Under the pieces are notes generated by a model. It saw only the letters and a list, made by a program, of their open reading frames with translations. It searched no databases and was not told the origin of the DNA. A stretch of DNA of 51,566 nucleotides, from positions 1-51,566 of the forward strand of contig NZ_JAHHIT010000072.1 in the NCBI RefSeq assembly GCF_024539675.1, written 5' to 3'. This document shows, piece after piece, positions 15,662-24,655 of the stretch (its first letter is position 1; each line of letters starts with the position of its first letter). Made by a program: the position numbers and the translations under genes. This DNA is from Streptomyces hilarionis (GTDB taxonomy: Bacteria > Actinomycetota > Actinomycetes > Streptomycetales > Streptomycetaceae).

Positions 15662-16888
15662 GTGCCTCGTACCGTCAGGGACGTCGTCTTCGTAGACGGC
15701 GTCCGTACCCCGTTCGGCAAGGCGGGCCCGAAGGGCATCTACCACGAGACCCGGGCCGACGACCTCGTCGTGAAGGCGATCCGGGAGCTGCTGCGCCGCA
15801 ACCCCGGTCTCGACCCGAAGAAGATCGACGAGGTCGCCATCGCCGCGACCACGCAGATCGGCGACCAGGGCCTGACCCTCGGCCGCACCGCCGGCATCCT
15901 GGCCGGCCTGCCGACCTCCGTGCCCGGCTACTCCATCGACCGCATGTGCGCGGGCGCCCTGACGGCCGTCACCTCGGTCGCCGGCTCGGTCGCCTTCGGC
16001 GCGTACGACGTCGCCATCGCCGGCGGCGTCGAGCACATGGGCCGCCACCCGATGGGCGAGGGCGTGGACCCGAACCCGCGGTTCGTGAGCGAGAAGCTGG
16101 TCGACGAGTCCGCCCTGTTCATGGGCATGACGGCGGAGAACCTGCACGACCGCTACCCGCAGATCACCAAGCAGCGCGCCGACGAGTACGCCGTGCGCTC
16201 CCAGGAGAAGGCCGCCAAGGCGTACGCCAACGGCAAGATCCAGGCCGACCTGGTCCCGATCTCGGTGCGCCGCACCAACGCGGAGGCCGGTGAGACGGGC
16301 TGGGGCCTGGTCACCGCCGACGAGCCGATGCGCCCGGGGACGACGCTGGAGAACCTCTCCGGCCTCAAGACGCCGTTCCGCGTCCACGGCCGGGTCACCG
16401 CCGGAAACGCGGCCGGTCTGAACGACGGCGCGACCGCCTCGCTCATCGCGTCCGAGGACTTCGCGCGCGAGAACGACCTGCCGGTCAAGATGCGTCTGGT
16501 GTCGTACGCCTTCGCGGGCGTCGAGCCGGAGGTCATGGGCTACGGCCCGATCCCGGCCACCGAGAAGGCCCTCGCCCAGGCGGGACTGTCCATCTCCGAC
16601 ATCGGCCTGTTCGAGGTCAACGAGGCCTTCGCCGTCCAGGTCCTGGCCTTCCTGGACCACTACGGCATCGCCGACGACGACGAGCGCGTCAACCAGTACG
16701 GCGGCGCGATCGCCTTCGGCCACCCCCTCGCCTCCTCCGGCGTCCGTCTGATGACGCAGCTGGCCCGCCAGTTCGAGGAGCAGCCGGAGGTCCGCTACGG
16801 CCTGACCACCATGTGCGTCGGCTTCGGCATGGGCGCGACGGTCGTCTGGGAGAACCCGCACTTCGAGTCCGCCGGAGGCGACAAGTGA
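15662..16888 (+). CDS. fadA: Acetyl-CoA C-acyltransferase (thiolase)
   Basis: 408 residues. Thiolase that splits 3-ketoacyl-CoA with CoA, the last step of beta-oxidation. Visible: the nucleophilic Cys in DRMCAGALTAV, the active-site His in GGAIAFGHPLASSG, and the second Cys in TTMCVGFGMG. The GTG at 15662 is chosen because GGAGGAGAG precedes it and MPRTVRDVVFVDGVRTPFG is a normal thiolase start, although the frame is open to 15512. The stop overlaps the start of the multifunctional fadB gene (GTGA), so the two subunits of the trifunctional complex are made together. Confidence 0.92.
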   Translation: MPRTVRDVVFVDGVRTPFGKAGPKGIYHETRADDLVVKAIRELLRRNPGLDPKKIDEVAIAATTQIGDQGLTLGRTAGILAGLPTSVPGYSIDRMCAGALTAVTSVAGSVAFGAYDVAIAGGVEHMGRHPMGEGVDPNPRFVSEKLVDESALFMGMTAENLHDRYPQITKQRADEYAVRSQEKAAKAYANGKIQADLVPISVRRTNAEAGETGWGLVTADEPMRPGTTLENLSGLKTPFRVHGRVTAGNAAGLNDGATASLIASEDFARENDLPVKMRLVSYAFAGVEPEVMGYGPIPATEKALAQAGLSISDIGLFEVNEAFAVQVLAFLDHYGIADDDERVNQYGGAIAFGHPLASSGVRLMTQLARQFEEQPEVRYGLTTMCVGFGMGATVVWENPHFESAGGDK

Positions 16889-19017
16889 GCACCACCACCG
16901 CTGAGCTTCTCAAGGGCGCGGCCGAGCTGTTCCCCGACGAGGTCGTCACCCAGGCGCACGTACGTCACCTGGACCTGCCGTTCGGCGCGGGGCGCTTCGC
17001 CCTGATCACGCTCGACAACGGCTTCGACCACACCAAGCCGACCACCTTCGGCCCGCAGTCGCTGGCCAACCTCGACCTGGCGATCGACCAGGTCGAGAAG
17101 GAGGCCGCGGCGGGCGAGATCGTCGGCGTCGGCGTCACCGGCAAGCCGTTCATCTTCGCCGTCGGCGCGGACCTCAAGGGCGTCGAGCTCCTCAAGGACC
17201 ACAAGGACGCGCTCGCCATCGGCAAGGGCGGCCACGAGGTCTTCAAGCGCCTCGCGGGTCTCGCGGTCCCCACGTTCGCCTACTACAACGGCGCGGCGAT
17301 GGGCGGCGGCGTCGAGGTCGGCCTGCACTGCCGGTACCGCACGGTGTCCGCGGCGCTGCCCGCGTTCTCGCTGCCCGAGGTCTTCCTCGGTCTGGTCCCC
17401 GGCTGGGGCGGCTGCACGCTGCTGCCGAACCTGATCGGCGCGGACAAGGCCGTCTCGGTGATCATCGAGAACTCGCTCAACCAGAACAAGCAGCTCAAGG
17501 GCGTTCAGGTCTACGAACTGGGCATCGCCGACGCCCTGTTCGAGGGCGCGGACTTCCTGGAGCAGTCGCTGATCTGGACGGCGTCCGTCCTCAAGGGCGA
17601 GATCGTCGTCGACCGCCCGGTGATCGACCGCGGCGAGGCCTGGGACCAGGCCGTCGCCCGCGGCCGGTTCGTCGCGGACAGCAAGGTGCACGGCGCGGCC
17701 CCGGCCGCCTACCGCGCCCTGGACATCATCGCCGCCGCCAAGAACGGCGACCTCCAGCAGGGCTACGACGCCGAGGACGTGGCGCTCGCCGACCTGATCA
17801 TGGGCGGTGAACTGCGCGCCGGCATCTACGCGTTCAACCTGGTGCAGAAGCGCGCCAAGCGCCCGGCCGGCGCCCCGGACAAGTCCCTGGCCCGTCCGGT
17901 CACCAAGGTCGGCGTCGTGGGCGCGGGCCTGATGGCCTCGCAGCTCGCCCTGCTGTTCCTGCGCCGCCTCGAGGTGCCGGTCGTGCTGACCGACATCGAC
18001 CAGGAGCGCGTCGACAAGGGTGTGGGCTACGTCCACGCCGAGATCGACAAGCTGCTCGGCAAGGGCCGCATCAACCAGGACAAGGCCAACCGTCTCAAGG
18101 CGCTGGTCTCCGGCGTCCTGGACAAGGCCGAGGGCTTCTCCGACGCGGACTTCGTCATCGAGGCCGTGTTCGAGGAGATCGGCGTCAAGCAGCAGGTGTT
18201 CGCCGAGGTCGAGGCCGTCGCCCCGGCGCACGCGATCTTCGCCACCAACACCTCCTCGCTGTCGGTCTCCGAGATGGCGTCGAAGCTGAAGCACCCCGAG
18301 CGCGTCGTGGGCTTCCACTTCTTCAACCCGGTCGCGATCCTGCCGCTGCTGGAGATCGTGCGCGGCGAGCAGACCGACGACGCGTCGCTGGCCACCGCCT
18401 TCGCCGTCGCCAAGAAGCTGAAGAAGACCGCGGTCCTGGTGAAGGACGCCCCGGCGTTCGTCGTCAACCGCATCCTCACCCGCTTCATGGGCGAGGTGCA
18501 GAACGTCATCGACGAGGGCACCCCGGTCGCGGTCGCCGAGAAGGCGGTGGAGCCGCTCGGCCTGCCGATGTCCCCGCTGGTGCTGCTGGAGCTGGTCGGC
18601 CCGGCCATCGGCCTGCACGTCTCGGAGACCCTCAACCGGGCGTTCCCGGACCGCTTCACGGTCTCCCCGAACCTCGCGGCCGTCGTCAAGGCGGGCAAGC
18701 GCGGCTTCTACGTCTACGACAGCGGCAAGCCGGAGCTGGACCCCGAGGTCTCGGCGCTCCTGAACCAGGGCGACACCGTCCTGACCGAGGAGCAGGTGCG
18801 GGCGCGCGTCCTGGACGCGGTGGCGCAGGAGATCGGGCTCATGCTCGACGAGGGCGTCGTCGCCGAGGCGCAGGACATCGACCTGTGCCTGATCACGGGC
18901 GCGGGCTGGCCCTTCCACCTGGGCGGCATCACGCCGTACCTGGACCGCGAGGGCGTCTCCGAGCGCGTCAACGGCAAGAAGTTCCTGGCGCCGGGCATGG
19001 CGTCGGTGCCGGCGTAA
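16885..19017 (+). CDS. fadB: Fatty acid oxidation multifunctional protein (enoyl-CoA hydratase/3-hydroxyacyl-CoA dehydrogenase)
   Basis: 710 residues. The N-terminal crotonase domain (to about residue 300; NGAAMGGGVEVGLHCRYR forms the oxyanion-hole loop) hydrates enoyl-CoA. It is followed by an NAD-binding 3-hydroxyacyl-CoA dehydrogenase domain (VGVVGAGLMASQLALLF, IFATNTSSLSVSEMA, VVGFHFFNPV) and its C-terminal helical domain. Together with the thiolase this is a complete beta-oxidation spiral apart from the acyl-CoA dehydrogenase. GTG start by four-base overlap with fadA; a terminator follows the TAA stop. Confidence 0.93.
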   Translation: MSTTTAELLKGAAELFPDEVVTQAHVRHLDLPFGAGRFALITLDNGFDHTKPTTFGPQSLANLDLAIDQVEKEAAAGEIVGVGVTGKPFIFAVGADLKGVELLKDHKDALAIGKGGHEVFKRLAGLAVPTFAYYNGAAMGGGVEVGLHCRYRTVSAALPAFSLPEVFLGLVPGWGGCTLLPNLIGADKAVSVIIENSLNQNKQLKGVQVYELGIADALFEGADFLEQSLIWTASVLKGEIVVDRPVIDRGEAWDQAVARGRFVADSKVHGAAPAAYRALDIIAAAKNGDLQQGYDAEDVALADLIMGGELRAGIYAFNLVQKRAKRPAGAPDKSLARPVTKVGVVGAGLMASQLALLFLRRLEVPVVLTDIDQERVDKGVGYVHAEIDKLLGKGRINQDKANRLKALVSGVLDKAEGFSDADFVIEAVFEEIGVKQQVFAEVEAVAPAHAIFATNTSSLSVSEMASKLKHPERVVGFHFFNPVAILPLLEIVRGEQTDDASLATAFAVAKKLKKTAVLVKDAPAFVVNRILTRFMGEVQNVIDEGTPVAVAEKAVEPLGLPMSPLVLLELVGPAIGLHVSETLNRAFPDRFTVSPNLAAVVKAGKRGFYVYDSGKPELDPEVSALLNQGDTVLTEEQVRARVLDAVAQEIGLMLDEGVVAEAQDIDLCLITGAGWPFHLGGITPYLDREGVSERVNGKKFLAPGMASVPA

Positions 19018-19050
19018 CGGCAGTGACCGGGCGCACGTCGTGCGCCTGAC

Positions 19051-19080
19051 GAGGGCCTCCGCCTACGGGTGGAGGCCCTC
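19051..19080 (+). terminator. fadAB terminator
   Basis: A perfect 10-bp stem (GAGGGCCTCC with GGAGGCCCTC) and 10-base loop, 34 bases after the fadB stop. A smaller GCGCAC/GTGCGC hairpin lies just before it at 19031-19045. Confidence 0.85.
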
Positions 19081-19160
19081 TGTGCGTGGCGCGACGGGCG
19101 CACGGGCACGGCGGGCCGCGCGGCGCCGCCCGCCGGGCACGACCCTGCCGGGCCGTCCCG

Positions 19161-20177
19161 TCAGACGGTCTGCCAGGCCGTCAGGGCGAGGCCCGGCTCG
19201 TCCTTGCGGCGGGTGAGCAGCAGGTCGCCGGTGGACGGGGACAGGGCCGCCGCGACCACCCGGCCCTGGTGGTCCTCGGCGAGCGCCACCACGGCGTCGG
19301 CGGGCAGTTGCGGACCGGACTCGGTCCACCAGGCGCCCGCCGACTCCCCCTCGGTGGGGTAGGCGGCGAAGGCGACCCGGCCGCTCGCCGAGCGCTGGGC
19401 GAGCAGCGTGCAGTCGTGGCCGTCGAGCTCGGTGCGGACGGCGGCGACCGGCCCGGGGCCGGCGGCCGCCAGCAGGCGGACGGCCTCCCCGCCGGAGCGC
19501 CAGGCGCACAGGTCGCCCGACTCGTCGGTGTAGAAGACCGTGGTGTGCTCCGCGGAGGTGGCCAGGGCGCGCAGGGTCCCGGCCCGCACGGGCGCGTCGA
19601 GGGACCCGGTCAGCTCCGGCTCGGCGTCCTGCTCCGGCCGGCTCCAGTGCAGGATCCCGCCCGGCCGGGCCGCGTACGCCTCGACGCGGCCGGACCCGGC
19701 CGTCACCGCGACGGGCGGCTCCTCGACGCCCTGCCCCTCCAGGTCCCGCCAGGGCTCCCAGCCGCCCTTCTCCTTCTGGACGATCAGGCCCACCCCGCCC
19801 CCGCCCTTGCGGACGAAGACGTGCGCGCGTCCCTCGGCGTCCACGGCGACGGCGGGCGTGCCGGTGCGGCCGCCCTTCTTGTCGGGGTGTCCGAGGGGCG
19901 CCCAGTCCAGGGCGGCGAGCAGGGGACGGAAGTGGGTGGAGTGCACCAGGCCCGTCACCCCCTTGCGGGTGGTCCACCAGGAGGCCAGGTGGGCATACTC
20001 GTCGGCGCCCTGGCCGAGGCCCAGGACGGGATGGACCTGCTGGTCGCCGCCGACCCTGCGCGGGGCCTCCCAGGGCCCTCCCGGGAAGCGTTCCGCCCGG
20101 CACAGGACGGCGTCGTCCGACACGAGATAGACAGCGAGCCGCCCGTCGCGGCCGCGTATGAGCCAGTCGCCGTTCAC
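19161..20177 (-). CDS. Predicted beta-propeller-like protein, function unknown
   Basis: 338 residues, no signal peptide or membrane helix. The chain is built of repeated short beta-strand blocks with a small-x-aromatic or aromatic-x-Arg pattern (for example GGPWEAPRRVGG, GRAHVFVRKGGGGVG, GGWEPWRDLEGQ, GDLCAWRSGGEA), suggesting a five- or six-bladed propeller related to lectin-like folds. No catalytic motif was recognised. GTG start at 20175-20177. It is divergent from the small NYN gene and converges on fadB. Propeller is an inference from repeat periodicity; substrate and partner are unknown. Confidence 0.75.
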   Translation of the reverse strand: MNGDWLIRGRDGRLAVYLVSDDAVLCRAERFPGGPWEAPRRVGGDQQVHPVLGLGQGADEYAHLASWWTTRKGVTGLVHSTHFRPLLAALDWAPLGHPDKKGGRTGTPAVAVDAEGRAHVFVRKGGGGVGLIVQKEKGGWEPWRDLEGQGVEEPPVAVTAGSGRVEAYAARPGGILHWSRPEQDAEPELTGSLDAPVRAGTLRALATSAEHTTVFYTDESGDLCAWRSGGEAVRLLAAAGPGPVAAVRTELDGHDCTLLAQRSASGRVAFAAYPTEGESAGAWWTESGPQLPADAVVALAEDHQGRVVAAALSPSTGDLLLTRRKDEPGLALTAWQTV

Positions 20178-20256
20178 CGGATCACCTTATGACGCCCACC
20201 GGAGGGCGCCCGCGCGCGGGTCACGCTCGGGGGCCGTCCGTGCGACGGTGGGCCGT

Positions 20257-20628
20257 ATGGACGACAACAGGGCGCTGCTCGTGATCGTGGACGCCGCGAA
20301 CGTCGTCGGGTCGGTGCCCGACGGCTGGTGGCGGGACCGGCGGGGGGCGGCGGAGCGGCTGCGCGACCGGCTGGCCGCGGACGGGCTGCCGGGCAGCCCC
20401 GGACCCGTGGAGATCGTCCTCGTGGTGGAGGGCGCGGCGCGCGGGGTGGAGCCGGTCCCCGGCGTGCGGGTGGAGTCGGCGCCGGGCAGCGGCGACGACC
20501 GCATCGTGGAACTGGTCGCCGAGGCCGGCCCGCGCCGCCGTCTGGTCGTGACGGCCGACCGTGAGCTGCGCCGCCGGGTCACCGAGCTCGGCGCGGACGT
20601 CACCGGGCCGCGCGCGGTGCGGGGCTGA
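20257..20628 (+). CDS. Small NYN/PIN-like domain protein
   Basis: 123 residues, about one nuclease-like domain and nothing else. The N-terminal strand ends in VIVDAANVVGS, a mid-protein acidic patch reads GSGDDRIVELVAE, and the C-terminal part is VVTADRELRRRVTELGADV. This is the Asp layout of NYN/YacP-type PIN nucleases, which cut RNA with bound metal. Related genes are often labelled NTP pyrophosphohydrolase, which the motifs do not support. ATG 20257 gives the domain start. No antitoxin-like gene is adjacent, so a toxin role is not suggested. Confidence 0.7.
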   Translation: MDDNRALLVIVDAANVVGSVPDGWWRDRRGAAERLRDRLAADGLPGSPGPVEIVLVVEGAARGVEPVPGVRVESAPGSGDDRIVELVAEAGPRRRLVVTADRELRRRVTELGADVTGPRAVRG

Positions 20629-20657
20629 GGCGCGACGGCGCGCGCAGGCCCGGCACG

Positions 20658-20704
20658 GCCGACGGCCGGCTCCCGCACGCCGTGTGCGGGAGCCGGCCGT
20701 CGGC
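20658..20704. terminator. Strong bidirectional terminator
   Basis: A perfect 21-bp stem (20658-20678 with 20684-20704) and 5-base loop between the converging NYN and amino acid permease genes. It is the longest perfect hairpin noticed in the window. Confidence 0.85.
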
Positions 20705-20784
20705 GACCGGGGAGCGGGCCCGCGCAGGCCCTCGGACGGCCGGGGGCGGGCCCGGGGACGGCCGCTGGAGCGGCTGTGGGGCCG

Positions 20785-22317
20785 TCAGACGGCGTCGTCG
20801 CGGGTGGGCCCGCCCGTGGGCCCGGCGCCCCCGGCGGAGGCCTCCTGAGGGCGTGCGAGACGGCTGTGGGTGCGGCCGTAGAGGAAGTACACGACGAAGC
20901 CGATGACCATCCAGATGCCGAACCGCAGCCAGGTCTCGGCGGGCAGGTTCAGCATCAGCCACAGCGAGGCGCACACCGACACGATCGGCAGGACCGGCAC
21001 CCACGGGGTGCGGAAGGCCCGCGGCAGGTCGGGGCGCGACCGGCGCAGGATGATCACGCCGATGGCGACGACGATGAACGCGAACAGGGTGCCGATGTTC
21101 ACCAGCTCGGCGAGCTCGCTCAGGCTGGTGAAGCCGGCCAGGACCGCGATGAGCACGCCGAGCAGGATGGTCGGCCGGTGCGGGGTCCGGAACCGCGGGT
21201 GGACGTGGGAGAAGAAGCGCGGCAGCAGTCCGTCGCGGCTCATGGCGAAGAAGACGCGGGTCTGTCCCAGGAGCAGGATCATGCAGACCGTGGTCAGGCC
21301 GACGGCGGCGCCGAAGCTGATGAAGCCCGCGAACCAGGGGTGCCCGGTGGCCTTGAAGGCGTCGGCGAGCGGGGCGCTCACGGACAGCTTGGTGTAGTGC
21401 TCCATTCCGGTGACGACGATCGACACGGCGACGTAGAGGAGCGTGCAGATGATCAGCGAGCCGATGATGCCCCGGGGCATGTCGCGCTGCGGGTTCCTGG
21501 TCTCCTCGGCGGCGGTGGCGACGACGTCGAAGCCGATGAAGGCGAAGAAGACGACGGAGGCGGCCGTGAAGATGCCCATGACGCCGAAGTTGGACGGCGC
21601 CCAGCCGAACATCAGCTGGATCAGCGGGGCCTTGAGGCCGCCGCCCGCGTCGACGGCCTGCGCCTTCGGGATGAAGGGGTCGTAGTTCTCGCCGTGGATC
21701 AGGAAGGCGCCGGCGACGATCACGGTCAGGACGACGGTCACCTTGATCGCGACCACGATCGAGGTGAGGCGCGCGGAGAGCTTCGTGCCGATCACGAGGA
21801 CGGCGGTCAGCACCAGCACGAGCGCGGCGGCGAGGATGTCGAAGCCGAAGCCGTGGGCGCCCTCCCGGCTGCCGAGCGCCGCCGGCAGGTGCCACCCCGC
21901 GTTGTCGAGCAGCGAGGCGATGTACCCGGACCAGCCGACGGCCACCACGGCCGTGCCGAGCGCGAACTCCAGGACCAGGTCCCAGCCGATGATCCAGGCG
22001 GGCAGTTCCCCGAGGGAGGCGTAGCTGAAGGTGTACGCGGAGCCGGCCACCGGGACGGTGGAGGCGAACTCGGCGTAGCAGAGCGCGGCGAGCGCGCAGA
22101 CGACCCCGGCCACCACGAAGGCCAGGGCGACGGCGGGACCGGCGTTGTTCTTGGCGACCGTGCCGGTGAGGACGAAGATGCCGGTGCCGATGATCACGCC
22201 GACGCCGAAGACGGTCAGGTCCAGCGCGGACAAGGACTTCTTGAGCGCGTGCTCTGGCTCCTCGGTATCGAGGATGGACTGCTCGACCTTCTTCGTCCGG
22301 AAGAGGGTGCTGCTCAC
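20785..22317 (-). CDS. APC-superfamily amino acid permease
   Basis: 510 residues with about twelve membrane helices. The first helix region, SLSALDLTVFGVGVIIGTGI, carries the glycine-rich motif of amino acid-polyamine-organocation transporters, and the length fits the cationic amino acid transporter (CAT/YfnA) branch. The GTG at 22315-22317 is preceded by GGGAGG at six bases, so the longer open frame to 22350 was rejected. It lies downstream of dxs behind a hairpin, so it is probably transcribed separately. The substrate cannot be read from sequence. Confidence 0.88.
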   Translation of the reverse strand: MSSTLFRTKKVEQSILDTEEPEHALKKSLSALDLTVFGVGVIIGTGIFVLTGTVAKNNAGPAVALAFVVAGVVCALAALCYAEFASTVPVAGSAYTFSYASLGELPAWIIGWDLVLEFALGTAVVAVGWSGYIASLLDNAGWHLPAALGSREGAHGFGFDILAAALVLVLTAVLVIGTKLSARLTSIVVAIKVTVVLTVIVAGAFLIHGENYDPFIPKAQAVDAGGGLKAPLIQLMFGWAPSNFGVMGIFTAASVVFFAFIGFDVVATAAEETRNPQRDMPRGIIGSLIICTLLYVAVSIVVTGMEHYTKLSVSAPLADAFKATGHPWFAGFISFGAAVGLTTVCMILLLGQTRVFFAMSRDGLLPRFFSHVHPRFRTPHRPTILLGVLIAVLAGFTSLSELAELVNIGTLFAFIVVAIGVIILRRSRPDLPRAFRTPWVPVLPIVSVCASLWLMLNLPAETWLRFGIWMVIGFVVYFLYGRTHSRLARPQEASAGGAGPTGGPTRDDAV

Positions 22318-22398
22318 GGGGTACCTCCCACGCTGTGTCGTCCTCGACATGATCGAGAGGGGGCGTAGACCGTATGCCCCGGCGCGGGCCGGTTAACG

Positions 22399-22448
22399 CG
22401 AACGGACCGTTTCCACCACTCTTCACAGTGGCGGAACCGGTCCGTTCG
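22399..22448 (-). terminator. dxs terminator
   Basis: A 22-bp stem with two mismatches (22399-22420 with 22427-22448) and a 6-base loop, starting 24 bases after the dxs stop. Confidence 0.8.
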
Positions 22449-22472
22449 GGTGTGTCGGCGGGTGGGACGGCG

Positions 22473-24398
22473 TCAGTCGCGGGCGCTCTCCACGGAGTCG
22501 ACGTCGGAGGCCGCGCTGCCGTAGCGGCCGTCGAGCTTCGAGACGAGGCCGGTGACCTGGCGGGCGATGTCGGGGGCGGTGAGCCCGATCTCGGCCATGA
22601 CCTCCGCGCGGGAGGCGTGGTCGAGGAAGCGCGGCGGGATGCCGAAGTCGCGCAGCGGGACGTCGACGCCGGCGTCGCGCAGGGCCTGGGCGATCGTCGA
22701 GCCGACACCGCCCACGCGCGAGTTGTCCTCGACGGTGACGACGACCCGGTGGCGCTCCGCGAGCGGCGCCATGGCCTCGTCGACGGGCTTGACCCAGCGC
22801 GGGTCGACGACCGTGGTCGTGATGCCCTGGCGGTCCAGGAGGGTCGCGATCTCCAGGCACATCGGGGCGAGGGCGCCCACGGAGACCAGCAGCACGTCGG
22901 GGGTGTCGGTGCCGCTCTCGCGCAGCACGTCCATGCCGCCGACGCGTCCCACGGCGGCCACCGCGGGGCCGACGGCGCCCTTGGAGAAGCGGACGACGGT
23001 CGGGGCGTCCTCGACCTGGACGGCCTCGCGCAGCTGGGCGCGGACCTGGTCGGCGTCGCGCGGGGCGGCGAGCCGGAGGCCCGGGACGACCTGGAGGATC
23101 GACATGTCCCACATGCCGTTGTGGGAGGCGCCGTCGGTGCCCGTGACGCCGGCCCGGTCCAGGACGAAGGTCACGCCGCACTTGTGCAGGGCGACGTCCA
23201 TCAGGACCTGGTCGAAGGCGCGGTTGAGGAAGGTGGCGTAGACCGCGAACACCGGGTGCAGGCCGCCCGCGGACAGGCCGGCGGCGGAGACGGCGGCGTG
23301 CTGCTCGGCGATGCCGACGTCGTAGATGCGCTCGGGGAAGGCGTCCGCGAACTTCTTCAGGCCGACCGGCTGGAGCATGGCCGCGGTGATCGCGACGATG
23401 TCCTGCCGCTCCTTGCCGAGCTGGACCATCTCGTCGCCGAAGACCGAGGTCCAGTCGGCGCCCGAGGCCTTGATCGGCAGGCCCGTGTCGGGGTGGATGG
23501 GGCCGATGCCGTGGAAGCGGTCGGCCTCGTCCTGGAGGGCGGGCTGGTAGCCGCGGCCCTTCTCGGTGAGGCAGTGCACGATGACCGGGCCGCCGAAGCG
23601 CTTGGCCCGGGCCAGCGCCGACTCCAGGGCCTCGATGTCGTGGCCGTCGATCGGGCCGACGTACTTCAGGCCGAGGTCCTCGAACATGCCCTGGGGGGCG
23701 ATGAAGTCCTTCAGGCCCTTCTTGGCGCCGTGCAGGGTCTCGTAGAGGGGCCTGCCGACGACCGGGGTCCGCTCCAGGAGGTCCTTGCCGCGGGCCAGGA
23801 AGCGCTCGTAACCGTCGGTGGTGCGCAGGGTGGCCAGGTGGTTGGCGAGGCCGCCGATGGTCGGCGCGTAGGAGCGCTCGTTGTCGTTGACGACGATGAC
23901 CAGCGGGCGGTCGCCGTCGGCGATGTTGTTCAGCGCCTCCCAGGCCATGCCGCCGGTGAGGGCCCCGTCGCCGATGACGGCGACGACGTGGTCGTCGCGG
24001 TCCAGGATCTGGTTGGCCTTGGCGAGGCCGTCGGCCCAGCCGAGCACCGTGGAGGCGTGGCTGTTCTCGATGACGTCGTGCTCGGACTCCGCCTGCGACG
24101 GGTAGCCCGAGAGGCCGCCCTTCATCTTCAGCCGGGAGAAGTCCTGCCGGCCCGTGAGCAGCTTGTGCACGTAGGACTGGTGGCCGGTGTCCCACAGCAC
24201 CTTGTCCTTGGGCGACTCGAAGACCCGGTGCAGGGCGATGGTGAGCTCGACCACGCCGAGGTTGGGTCCGAGGTGGCCGCCGGTCTTGGAGACGGCGTCG
24301 ACGAGGAAGGTCCGGATCTCCCCTGCCAGCTGGTCCAGCTCCTCCGGGCTGAGCCGGTCCAGATCGCGCGGTCCCCTGATGCGGGTCAGCAGCGGCAC
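22473..24398 (-). CDS. dxs: 1-deoxy-D-xylulose-5-phosphate synthase
   Basis: 641 residues, full length. A thiamine-diphosphate enzyme that condenses pyruvate and glyceraldehyde 3-phosphate, the first step of the MEP isoprenoid pathway. Visible: the N-terminal GGHLGPNLGVVELT, thiamine-diphosphate motif GDGALTGGMAWEALNN, central transketolase region with VLDRAGVTGTDGASHNG, and the C-terminal domain (VEDNSRVGGVGS). The GTG at 24396-24398 has AAGGAGG six bases upstream, which rules out the longer frame to 24518. It stands alone between terminators of its own and of the xyl operon. Confidence 0.95.
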   Translation of the reverse strand: MPLLTRIRGPRDLDRLSPEELDQLAGEIRTFLVDAVSKTGGHLGPNLGVVELTIALHRVFESPKDKVLWDTGHQSYVHKLLTGRQDFSRLKMKGGLSGYPSQAESEHDVIENSHASTVLGWADGLAKANQILDRDDHVVAVIGDGALTGGMAWEALNNIADGDRPLVIVVNDNERSYAPTIGGLANHLATLRTTDGYERFLARGKDLLERTPVVGRPLYETLHGAKKGLKDFIAPQGMFEDLGLKYVGPIDGHDIEALESALARAKRFGGPVIVHCLTEKGRGYQPALQDEADRFHGIGPIHPDTGLPIKASGADWTSVFGDEMVQLGKERQDIVAITAAMLQPVGLKKFADAFPERIYDVGIAEQHAAVSAAGLSAGGLHPVFAVYATFLNRAFDQVLMDVALHKCGVTFVLDRAGVTGTDGASHNGMWDMSILQVVPGLRLAAPRDADQVRAQLREAVQVEDAPTVVRFSKGAVGPAVAAVGRVGGMDVLRESGTDTPDVLLVSVGALAPMCLEIATLLDRQGITTTVVDPRWVKPVDEAMAPLAERHRVVVTVEDNSRVGGVGSTIAQALRDAGVDVPLRDFGIPPRFLDHASRAEVMAEIGLTAPDIARQVTGLVSKLDGRYGSAASDVDSVESARD

Positions 24399-24447
24399 CC
24401 GTGCCTCCTTGCAGTAAAAGCTGATCGAGCTGTTGCCGGGCTTGTCG

Positions 24448-24453
24448 AGTCTA
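24448..24453 (-). promoter_or_regulatory. Possible -10 box of dxs
   Basis: TAGACT on the minus strand within an AT-richer patch 50 bases before the dxs start. No clear -35 was found, so this is tentative. Confidence 0.3.
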
Positions 24454-24586
24454 ATGTTCCGCCCGGGCGGCCGGTGTCCGGCCCGTGCGTCATACGTCAC
24501 GCGAACGGCCGTACCCACGATCGGCGCCCGTCATGACACGACCGCGCGCCCGGGCCCGGCGCGGCGACGCCCGGCCGGGAGCACGA

Positions 24587-24620
24587 CTGTGCCCGGCATC
24601 CGCCGGGATGCCGGGCACAG
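24587..24620. terminator. Terminator of the xyl transport operon
   Basis: A perfect 15-bp stem (24587-24601 with 24606-24620) and 4-base loop, 36 bases after the xylH stop on the minus strand. Confidence 0.85.
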
Positions 24621-24655
24621 GGCACTGCGTGGGAGAACCGGGTCGCGGACGCGGA

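Noticed and set aside
20257..20628. Toxin of a toxin-antitoxin pair
   Set aside because: NYN/PIN folds occur in VapC toxins, but there is no small antitoxin gene next to it.
22399..22448. Riboswitch upstream of the amino acid permease
   Set aside because: The region is a simple long hairpin right after dxs and reads as a terminator; no conserved aptamer pattern was recognised.
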